12,715 nt of DNA, taken from the NCBI GenBank assembly GCA_021772735.1, contig JAJFLK010000327.1:1-12715 (forward strand), given 5' to 3'. A program made the position numbers and the translations under genes. Below the pieces are notes generated by a model. It was given only the letters and a program-made list of their open reading frames with translations, did no database searches and had not been told where the DNA came from. Source of the stretch: Candidatus Sumerlaeota bacterium (GTDB taxonomy: Bacteria; Sumerlaeota; Sumerlaeia; MVZB01; JAJFLK01). This document shows, one piece after another, positions 5,636 through 12,715 of this stretch (positions within the stretch are counted from its first letter, which is position 1; each line of letters starts with the position of its first letter).

Positions 5636-8077
5636 ATGAGGACCGTCGCATCCGATCTATCGAGCGCCCGTGAAGCCGCGTGGGTCGGGCTGATCCTGCT
5701 CGCGGTCCTGGTTGTCTTCTTCGGCCGGGCCCTCGCGCCGGGCAAGGTTCTCGCGCCCGCCGATTACCTTTTCACGACGCCCTACTACGAAAGCCACGCG
5801 CCCGAGGAACTGGAGCGGCCTTACAACACAAAGCTGTTCGACCAGGCATTTCAGTTCTTGCCGTGGCGATATTTCGCATGGAAAACAATGCGCTCGGGAA
5901 GTCTGCCGCTTTGGAACCCTCACAGCTACTGCGGCACGCCGTTCATGGCCACGATGCAATCTGCCGTGCTGTATCCGATCAACCTGATCACGCTCGCGTT
6001 ACCTTTCGGCAAAGGGTTTGTCACGAGCGCGATCCTGCGCCTGTGGATCGCGGGGTTCGGGATGTATTGGCTCGCGCGCCGATACGGCTTGATTCGCGCC
6101 GCGTCGATGCTTGCGGCGCTCTCGTTCATGTTCTCGGGATACCTCGTCGTGTGGCTCGGGCATCCGCACACCAACGCAGCGGTCTGGCTTCCGGCGCTCA
6201 TCCTTGCTGCGGATCGAATGATCGGGGCTCCGGCAGGCACGAAGCAGCGAAGGTGTTCGATGGCGATCCTGGCGGTTCTGTTCGCGATTCAGTTCACCGG
6301 CGGGCATATCGAAACCTCGCTCGATTTGGTCCTCACCACGTTTCTCTACGTTGTCCTTCGATCATGGATCGCCCCTCACGCCGGGACGACCGAATTGAAA
6401 AGCGGCAGACCGGCAAACATGCTGCGTCTTGGCGTGCTCGCCGCCGTCGCGCTGGGTCTTGGCATGATGCTGGCCGCGCCACCCTTGATGGCTTTTTTCG
6501 AATGGCTCCCTCTCTCCGCGGAGTTCACGGATCGCGGGAATGCGCCCTGGGACTGGATCAGGCCCGGCTGGACGGAGCACTTGCTCTCGCTGCCTCTGTT
6601 CGTCTTGCCGGACGTTTATGGTAACCCTCTCTGGGATGAAACGTTCTCGGCGCCGAAGTCGCCAGGGAATTATCCCGAACGAATCATGTACGTCGGCATC
6701 GTGACTTTCGTCTTCTCGATGTTCGGTATCGGACGGGCCCTGACCCGGAGCGGCCCGGAGCGGCCCGCGCACCGGTGGTCCATCATCTGGTTGGTGATCG
6801 GAATCGTTGCACTGGGGCGTGCGATGTACGTCCCGGGGTTTGACTGGCTGAACCAACTGCCAATCATTTCCCTGGGCCGGCCCGAGCGGCTCCGGCTGAT
6901 CGTATCCTTCTCGCTCTGCCTGCTTGCCGCCGCTGAAATGGATGGCCTCATCCGGTCGTCAAACTCAAAAGGCACGCATGGCCTCCGCGATCGGATTGCC
7001 CTGGCCGGCATGTTCTTGAGCTTCGGACCCATCGCCTCCGCGCTGGGGTTCACCCTCGCCCAGGGTCATGCCGAACTGATCGTGCCCGGAGCCGTCGCCC
7101 TGTTCGCCGCAGGGGCGGTCTTATTCGTGACGGCGGCATCGCAACGGCGACGAGCGGCACTTGCGGGAATCATCGTGAACCTGGCGCTTGTGGATCTGAT
7201 CGCTTTCGGGGCTCGATACAATACGGTCGTCGATTCCCGGTTTGTCTTTCCCGAAAATCCCGTCGCGCAACATTTTGAAACCGGCAGCCAACCATTGCGC
7301 GTGACGGCGCTGAATTTCTCGCACATGCCGGACACTCAATTGGCGGCGGGGTTTTCCGACGTGCGGGGCATGGACTTCCCCACGGCCTGGTATGCTCGCT
7401 ACTTCGATCTGCTGCCCGACCAAATCGACTGGACGGTTTACAGCCGCGTCATCTCAAGCGCTGAATCTCCACTGCTTAGAGTGCTGAACCTGAAGTACGT
7501 CATGACCGCCGGCACGAACGTCGTCGATAACAGCACGGGCATGACCTGGCTGGGGCCGGTTCAGAGTGTCTACCTCGGCGAACTCATGCAGGTCCAACCG
7601 CGCAGCTTCATGGTCTATAATGCATCGATCGCGAAAGACGATGGCGAAGCCGCCGCGCTGCTCGCGGCCGACCCCGAGCGAGTCTACGACCGTGTCGTCC
7701 TTAGCGCGCAAACTCAGCCGCCCGCCATCGGGCCGCTCCAAACTCCCGCTCCGACAGCCGAAGTCGAATGCCTGAGTTATAAAGCCAACTCTTCGAGCTG
7801 GGCGGTGCGGACGCAAAGCGACGGTTATCTTTTCACGAGCGACGCGTATTATCCCGGCTGGATGGCCACGATCGACGATCAACCCTCGATGATCCATCGG
7901 GCCAATCTCGCCTTCCGAGCCGTCTGGGTTCCGAAAGGGCTGCATCGCGTGGATTATCGATATCGCCCCGCTTTCGTCGGCTGGGGGTTCGGTCTCATGG
8001 CGCTGGGTGCTGGAATTGTCGCGTGGCTGATCCGAAGCGGCACGAGGCGAGAATCAGGTCTCACAGACCCCAGGTAA
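5636..8077 (+). CDS. yfhO: YfhO-family multi-pass membrane protein
   Basis: An 813-residue polytopic membrane protein of the YfhO family (GT-C-like glycosyltransferase fold). The first membrane segment is at residues 14-31. It is followed by a large loop with DQAFQFLPWRYF (69-80) and LPLWNPHSYCGTPF (90-103), both typical of the family. Many hydrophobic segments follow, then an extracytoplasmic C-terminal part with the characteristic DGYLFTSDAYYPGW (729-742), and a final membrane segment at about 779-799. Length fits YfhO proteins. In Bacillus, YfhO has been linked to glycosylation of lipoteichoic acid; in other bacteria the acceptor is not known and this one cannot be assigned. ATG 5636 lacks a clear Shine-Dalgarno, so expression may depend on read-through from the ATPase gene. 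The permease gene starts 31 bases downstream. The family call is firm, the activity inferred. Confidence 0.85.
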   Translation: MRTVASDLSSAREAAWVGLILLAVLVVFFGRALAPGKVLAPADYLFTTPYYESHAPEELERPYNTKLFDQAFQFLPWRYFAWKTMRSGSLPLWNPHSYCGTPFMATMQSAVLYPINLITLALPFGKGFVTSAILRLWIAGFGMYWLARRYGLIRAASMLAALSFMFSGYLVVWLGHPHTNAAVWLPALILAADRMIGAPAGTKQRRCSMAILAVLFAIQFTGGHIETSLDLVLTTFLYVVLRSWIAPHAGTTELKSGRPANMLRLGVLAAVALGLGMMLAAPPLMAFFEWLPLSAEFTDRGNAPWDWIRPGWTEHLLSLPLFVLPDVYGNPLWDETFSAPKSPGNYPERIMYVGIVTFVFSMFGIGRALTRSGPERPAHRWSIIWLVIGIVALGRAMYVPGFDWLNQLPIISLGRPERLRLIVSFSLCLLAAAEMDGLIRSSNSKGTHGLRDRIALAGMFLSFGPIASALGFTLAQGHAELIVPGAVALFAAGAVLFVTAASQRRRAALAGIIVNLALVDLIAFGARYNTVVDSRFVFPENPVAQHFETGSQPLRVTALNFSHMPDTQLAAGFSDVRGMDFPTAWYARYFDLLPDQIDWTVYSRVISSAESPLLRVLNLKYVMTAGTNVVDNSTGMTWLGPVQSVYLGELMQVQPRSFMVYNASIAKDDGEAAALLAADPERVYDRVVLSAQTQPPAIGPLQTPAPTAEVECLSYKANSSSWAVRTQSDGYLFTSDAYYPGWMATIDDQPSMIHRANLAFRAVWVPKGLHRVDYRYRPAFVGWGFGLMALGAGIVAWLIRSGTRRESGLTDPR

Positions 8078-8108
8078 GTAGTCCGCGTCGCAGAGGGCGA
8101 TTCCCGGC

Positions 8109-8999
<891 letters not shown>

Positions 9000-9025
9000 A
9001 AATTGATGTGCGCGAGCGAGAAGGC

Positions 9026-9895
9026 TCAGAGGCCGCGGGAATCGCGATAATTCGTCAGCGCGTCGATGGCGCCTCGGACATGGATGCCGGCCGCCGAGCG
9101 ATCATCGGCCCGGAGCGCCATCTCGGCCATCGAGAGCCGGTGGACGGACTCTCGCGCGGATTCGGGCAACGAGGATATCCCGGCCTCTAGCATGAGCCTC
9201 GGCTCGGATTGATCTGGTTTCGTCAGCCCGCGATATCGAATACGGACGGATTTCAATTTGATCTCGGTCGGGAGGAAGCAGACGTTACGACGCGGTGAAC
9301 TTTCGTGAACGACTTTACCGATATCGAACTGGAATGTGGAGCCATCGGCGGCCTCGACCTCGATGTTTGAGATTCGAACATCGCCCCGCTTGACGCTAAA
9401 GCCGACGGCGGTCACGTGCGGAAGAGCCTGAATCGGCCGAAACTCGTCCGTGTCAACTCTCTTGGCCGAGACTTTGTTCTTGTCGATGAAGTGCCACTGA
9501 TAGTACGGAAGCGTCGGGTTCATCGCGTCCACGCTCTGGATGTATCCGGTAACGGATCGAACGCGGGCGACTTGGCGATCCAGGGAGTTCGGTGCGGTAA
9601 CGAGCGCAGGCGAGACCACGACGGCAGATTCGTCGATCGATCCAGCAAGGGCTTCGAGTATTGCCAGCGCATCATTGATGGAGAGAGGCGGACGTCCATC
9701 GGGCTCAGGCCTGGTAGAAAGCGGACCGGCCAACCCATCGGGCGAGATCGCCGGAATCGCGGTTGCAATCCTCGCTGCGGGAGGCTCGTCGGCGACTGCG
9801 GGCAACTCCTGTGCTCCGAGGCGCCCTGCGCCCATAAACCAGCAAACGGCGGTCAAGAGCGAGGCTGTCGAAACTGTACGAAATTGGAGACGCAT
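9026..9895 (-). CDS. Secreted protein of unknown function
   Basis: A 289-residue protein that I do not recognise. It begins with a signal peptide: basic start MRLQFR, hydrophobic stretch about 9-24, and likely signal peptidase I cleavage near LGA-Q or GAQ-E at 28-29, so it should be exported to the periplasm or beyond. A Pro/Ala-rich linker spans 30-70. Residues 111-222 look like a beta-sandwich, ending in pairs such as ISNIEVEAADGSTFQFDIG and IKLKSVRIRYRG. This is loosely like small secreted beta domains of the DUF2541 kind, but only by eye. A helical tail (245-282) follows. The start at ATG 9895 is fixed by a strong ribosome site (9912-9905) and a promoter-like pair upstream. The frame is open to an ATG at 10126, but that would overlap the kinase end. 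It converges on the permease gene with 26 bases between. Confidence 0.7.
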   Translation of the reverse strand: MRLQFRTVSTASLLTAVCWFMGAGRLGAQELPAVADEPPAARIATAIPAISPDGLAGPLSTRPEPDGRPPLSINDALAILEALAGSIDESAVVVSPALVTAPNSLDRQVARVRSVTGYIQSVDAMNPTLPYYQWHFIDKNKVSAKRVDTDEFRPIQALPHVTAVGFSVKRGDVRISNIEVEAADGSTFQFDIGKVVHESSPRRNVCFLPTEIKLKSVRIRYRGLTKPDQSEPRLMLEAGISSLPESARESVHRLSMAEMALRADDRSAAGIHVRGAIDALTNYRDSRGL

Positions 9896-9904
9896 AATAC
9901 TGGG

Positions 9905-9912
9905 ACCTCCCC
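9905..9912 (-). promoter_or_regulatory. Strong Shine-Dalgarno for the secreted protein gene
   Basis: On the minus strand this reads GGGGAGGT and lies nine bases before ATG 9895. It decides between this start and earlier in-frame starts, in agreement with the signal peptide beginning right at this ATG. Confidence 0.75.
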
Positions 9913-9929
9913 TATGTGATCCCCCCATC

Positions 9930-9960
9930 ATTTTATCGGTATCGCGGGGCGGTACGACAA
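9930..9960 (-). promoter_or_regulatory. Candidate promoter for the secreted protein gene
   Basis: On the minus strand, TTGTCG (9960-9955) is followed after 17 bases by GATAAA (9937-9932), or after 19 bases by TAAAAT (9935-9930). Transcription from here would give a short leader containing the Shine-Dalgarno at 9912-9905. It suggests the gene is transcribed separately from the upstream kinase gene. Confidence 0.45.
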
Positions 9961-10010
9961 CCTTCTTCTCCCGAATGCCAAAAAAGAGACACCGGGAAAT
10001 TTCGAGCTTT

Positions 10011-10039
10011 GAGCGGCCGGAGCCACCCCGGCGCGGCTC
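10011..10039 (-). terminator. GC-rich hairpin at the end of the histidine kinase gene
   Basis: On the minus strand, GCCGG (10032-10028) pairs with CCGGC (10020-10016) around a seven-base loop. GAGC (10039-10036), overlapping the stop codon, can pair with GCTC (10014-10011). A run of six T lies further on at 9985-9980, not directly after the stem. It may end the cobA-hemD and kinase transcript, but it is not a classical intrinsic terminator. Confidence 0.35.
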
Positions 10040-11321
10040 ACGTGGCTTGGATCGGGAAATCGATGCGAAAGACAGCGCCACCGGGCTGCTCGGATTCGAG
10101 CGAAATCGTCCCGCCCATGGATTCAATGATCTTCTGAGTCACCGAAAGGCCCAGTCCCGTTCCGTCGGACTTTCGCGTGAAGAAGGGCTCAAAGACGTGC
10201 TCCATGTCTGCGAGCGCAATGCCTGCGCCGTTGTCTTCAACCTCGAACGATAGCACTGCGGGAAAACGACGGGTCAGGATTCGGGCGACGATTCTCCCCC
10301 GCCGATCGTCTGGGATTGCCTGACGGGCATTGAGATACAGATTGAGCAGCGCCTGCTTGAGCATATTGGGATCGGCCCGAATCGGCGCGAGGTCAGGCTC
10401 ATATTCCAGAATGATCTCAATGGGTTTGGACCGCCCGCGAGGGAAGACGAATTGGAGAACTTCATCGTTGAGCGCGACGGGATCGACGAGCGACAGCTCG
10501 CCCGGCTTGGGATTCGCATACGTCAGCATGCGATTGACGATGTCCTTGCAGCGATTCGATTCACGATGAATGGCTTCGATGTCTTCGGACATCTGTGGGT
10601 CGTCGCCGACGGTCTTTTTCATGTATTCGGTCGTGGATATGATGACGCCCAGCGGATTGTTGATTTCATGCGCGACGCCGGCGGCAAGCTCGCCAATGCT
10701 CGCCAGATATGAACTGCGCATCAGACGCTCATTGGTCTGAATGAGATCGATCTTCTGCTGGTTGAGCACGACCATGATAAACCAGGCCATCAGAACGACG
10801 ACCCAGATCAGAGCGATCTGGATGACGAACTCGGGGTCTTTCATGAATGAGAAATTGGCCTGCTGGAGACGAAGCGTGAGGATGAACAGCAGCGAGATCA
10901 GAGTGTTGATGATGATAGTCTCAAGGATCGTCGAGAAAAGCGCAAACCCGCGCATCACGAGCAGGAACAAAAGGATATAGAAATTCGTATGCGGCTCTTC
11001 GCCGAACGCAGTCGTCGTGTTGTCGAAGTAAATGAGCATCGCGACGTAAACGAAATCGACGAGGAAAGACATCAGGGTCAGCGGTTTGACTCGATCGAGG
11101 CCGACGCGCCCGGTGTAGAAGAATACCGAATGGAAGAGGCTGTAAGCGAAATAGGCGGAGAAGAGCCAGATGAGGCCGCGCACTGGCCGGCTATCGATCA
11201 GGCCCACCCAAATCAGGATGGTCGACACGAGGACGACCCACTTGATGGGGATAATCGCGCGGCGCTCGATTCGCAGGAGGCTCTCGCGATATTCCCTTTC
11301 TTTCAGGGAAAGCGGCTTCAC
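10038..11321 (-). CDS. Membrane sensor histidine kinase
   Basis: A 427-residue two-component sensor kinase. The N-terminal half has about six membrane segments (roughly residues 23-42, 49-70, 81-99, 113-131, 133-151, 165-186) and only short loops. It has no PAS or extracytoplasmic domain, so the signal is probably sensed within the membrane. The kinase core has the H box LAAGVAHEINNPLG with His218, the N box NLYLNARQAI (327-336), the G1 box VEDNGAGI (361-368), the F box FEPFF (377-381) and the G2 box GTGLGLSV (387-394). All catalytic residues are present. No response regulator gene or receiver domain is in the window. The start is GTG 11321, which overlaps the TGA of cobA-hemD; AAGGA at 11332-11328 lies six bases before it. 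An inverted repeat (TTCCCT/AGGGAA, 11310-11292) sits just inside the gene. The signal and partner are unknown. Confidence 0.93.
   Translation of the reverse strand: MKPLSLKEREYRESLLRIERRAIIPIKWVVLVSTILIWVGLIDSRPVRGLIWLFSAYFAYSLFHSVFFYTGRVGLDRVKPLTLMSFLVDFVYVAMLIYFDNTTTAFGEEPHTNFYILLFLLVMRGFALFSTILETIIINTLISLLFILTLRLQQANFSFMKDPEFVIQIALIWVVVLMAWFIMVVLNQQKIDLIQTNERLMRSSYLASIGELAAGVAHEINNPLGVIISTTEYMKKTVGDDPQMSEDIEAIHRESNRCKDIVNRMLTYANPKPGELSLVDPVALNDEVLQFVFPRGRSKPIEIILEYEPDLAPIRADPNMLKQALLNLYLNARQAIPDDRRGRIVARILTRRFPAVLSFEVEDNGAGIALADMEHVFEPFFTRKSDGTGLGLSVTQKIIESMGGTISLESEQPGGAVFRIDFPIQAT
11318..11321 (-). promoter_or_regulatory. GTGA stop-start overlap coupling cobA-hemD to the histidine kinase
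   Basis: The minus-strand bases GTGA contain the TGA stop of cobA-hemD and the GTG start of the kinase. Together with AAGGA at 11332-11328 inside the upstream gene, this is the standard arrangement for translational coupling. Confidence 0.8.
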
Positions 11322-12715
11322 TGGTCTTCCTTGTCGGTCCGCGTCTCCCCAGGATGTGCGTCAATGCGGGCCGAAGCCCGCGGCGTTGCGCTCGCGTCGG
11401 TCAGGGCCTGGCGCAGACCTTGTGCAGTGGGGGCGGCGGCCACGGCGGCAACGCGAAATCCCAACTCACGCATGGCCCCGGCCGTTGTCGGGCCGATCCC
11501 GATCCATCGCGGCCCGGCGGCATCCTGGTCTGGTCCGAGTTTATATCGTAATGACGATAAAGCCGATGCCGCCGAAGGGGAAAAGACGACGATATCGTCG
11601 AAGGCTCCTCGCGCCAGTGCCTCGTCGATTCGGCCCAGTCCCTCGCGATCCGGGACGGTTGAGAAGAGCGCCATATGGTGGACCGCAGCTCCGCGCGCGC
11701 GTAGGCCCTCGGCGAGCTCCGGCCGACTTTGGGCCGAGCCCGCGATCATAATCTCCGAGGCGCCATCGGTCAGAGGCAGTGATTCGGCGAGGACGGCCGC
11801 CGAGGGCGCCGGCGGAACAAAATCTGGCTCGACGCCTCGCGCCCGCAAATCTTCGGCGCTGGCGGCTCCGATGACGGCAATGTGAATCCCTGCCAGGGCC
11901 CGGGCGTCCTTGCCCGCCTCGGCGAGCGCTGCAAAGAAGAAACGAATCGCGGCCGGACTCGGCAGGACGAGCCATCCCCAGGCCGAGGCAAGAATGCCGA
12001 GCCGCTCGATCAGCTCCGAGGCGACTCTATCGGCAGCCGCTGCGTCAAAACGAACGGCCGGTATCTGTGCGACCTCTGCGCCCGCTTCGCGCAAGGCCTC
12101 GGCGATCGCATCGCCCGTGCCCGCCGGGCGGGTTAGCAGAACGCGACGTCCGAAAAGTGGGCGCTGCTCGAACCAATTCAATGCCTGATCACTCCCGGCG
12201 ACGGCGCCCAGAACGACAATCGATGGGGCGCGCATCCGGACCGAAGAAAGATTCGCGGCCGCTTGTTCCAGGCTGGTCCGGATCGAGGCCTGGCGTGGAT
12301 AACTCCCCCAATGGATGATGGCCATCGGCGTGGCAGGATCCATGCCTTCGGCAAGCAAAACGCCGAGGATGGCCGGCAGGCGCGCCATCCCCATCAGGAT
12401 TACCAAGGTTCCAGGTGTGCGCGCCAGCAGATCCCACCGAACCGAGCAATCGGGCGAGGCCGGATCTTCATGGCCTGTGACGATATGAAGCACCGAACTG
12501 CGGTCGCGATGCGTCAGCGCAATACCGGCCAGAGCGGGCACGGAGATCGCCGAAGTCAGGCCGGGGACAACCTCAAAAGGAACGCCGGCGGCAAACAAGG
12601 CATCGGCTTCCTCGCCGCCCCGACCGAAAATAAATCCATCCCCACCTTTCAATCGGACGACCACGCGCCCCGGCCCAGCGGCTTCGACGAGCTGGCTGTG
12701 AATCGAATCCTGCGC
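11318..12715 (-). CDS. cobA-hemD: Fused uroporphyrinogen-III C-methyltransferase / uroporphyrinogen-III synthase, 5'-truncated
   Basis: The visible 465 residues (numbered from the window edge) carry two domains. Residues 1-180 are most of a SUMT/CobA methyltransferase, which adds two methyl groups from S-adenosylmethionine to uroporphyrinogen III to make precorrin-2 for siroheme and cobalamin. It shows VVRLKGGDGFIFGRGGEE (19-36), PFEVVPGLTSAISVPALAGI (46-65) and LTHR (67-70). The usual KGGDP motif reads KGGDG here. Residues 188 to about 445 are a HemD-type synthase, which cyclises hydroxymethylbilane to uroporphyrinogen III, starting RRVLLTRP and ending with VVFSPSAASAL and GIGPTTAGAM. A polar tail follows. 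The CobA start, including its first glycine-rich motif (roughly 70-80 residues), lies beyond the window. A GTG at 12664 is internal, because codons before it still match the family. The fusion lets the synthase product pass straight to methylation. Confidence 0.92.
   Translation of the reverse strand, partial: AQDSIHSQLVEAAGPGRVVVRLKGGDGFIFGRGGEEADALFAAGVPFEVVPGLTSAISVPALAGIALTHRDRSSVLHIVTGHEDPASPDCSVRWDLLARTPGTLVILMGMARLPAILGVLLAEGMDPATPMAIIHWGSYPRQASIRTSLEQAAANLSSVRMRAPSIVVLGAVAGSDQALNWFEQRPLFGRRVLLTRPAGTGDAIAEALREAGAEVAQIPAVRFDAAAADRVASELIERLGILASAWGWLVLPSPAAIRFFFAALAEAGKDARALAGIHIAVIGAASAEDLRARGVEPDFVPPAPSAAVLAESLPLTDGASEIMIAGSAQSRPELAEGLRARGAAVHHMALFSTVPDREGLGRIDEALARGAFDDIVVFSPSAASALSSLRYKLGPDQDAAGPRWIGIGPTTAGAMRELGFRVAAVAAAPTAQGLRQALTDASATPRASARIDAHPGETRTDKEDQ

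Noticed and set aside
4210..5745. Long open frame (511 codons) antisense to the ATPase gene
   Set aside because: It is the complement of a well-supported AAA+ gene in GC-rich DNA, has Arg/Asp-rich low-complexity translation and no recognisable domain.
5680..6624. Open frame overlapping yfhO in another plus frame
   Set aside because: It lies wholly in yfhO and shows no membrane segments or motifs; a GC-driven shadow.
9896..10126. Upstream extension of the secreted-protein frame into the kinase gene
   Set aside because: The signal peptide and strong Shine-Dalgarno fix the start at 9895.

Overview
This 12.7 kb window is a gene-dense, GC-rich bacterial chromosome segment. It holds nine protein-coding genes, two of them cut by the window edges. 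I see no RNA genes, insertion sequences, CRISPR array or prophage genes. No gap between genes exceeds about 210 bases. The fused cobA-hemD gene, the Ycf46-type ATPase, the large YfhO-type membrane protein and the mixed ATG/GTG starts, only some with a strong Shine-Dalgarno, would fit a Planctomycetota-like or other environmental lineage. That placement is an inference with low to moderate confidence, since no rRNA or marker gene is present.

Layout. Bases 1-400 (+) are the 3' end of a UPF0178 (YaiI/YqxD) gene. Bases 507-1499 (+) encode an aminoglycoside-phosphotransferase-fold protein with an altered catalytic loop. A minus-strand pair follows: an upstream divergent D-2-hydroxyacid dehydrogenase homologue (3755-2685) and, downstream of it, an unrecognised helical, possibly HEAT-like protein (2608-1586) with a good ribosome binding site and lower GC. 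Bases 3756-3963 form a divergent promoter region with back-to-back promoter-like elements. From it runs a plus-strand series: a Ycf46-like AAA+ ATPase (3964-5565), a YfhO-family multi-pass membrane protein (5636-8077) and a solitary MalF-type sugar ABC permease (8109-8999).

The remainder is on the minus strand: a cobA-hemD fusion (12715-11318, 5' end missing), a membrane histidine kinase whose GTG start overlaps the cobA-hemD stop by four bases (11321-10038), and a small secreted protein of unknown function with its own promoter and strong ribosome binding site (9895-9026). The secreted-protein gene converges on the ABC permease with only 26 bases between them.

How the genes work together. 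The only clear functional couplings are positional. The tetrapyrrole enzyme (siroheme/cobalamin/heme branch point) and the histidine kinase are translationally coupled, and the ATPase, YfhO and permease genes are co-oriented. I did not find a recognisable new defence or biosynthetic system. The most notable points are two adjacent enzyme-like genes whose expected catalytic residues appear lost or shifted, the coupling of a sensor kinase to cobA-hemD, and an ABC permease without any partner subunit in view.
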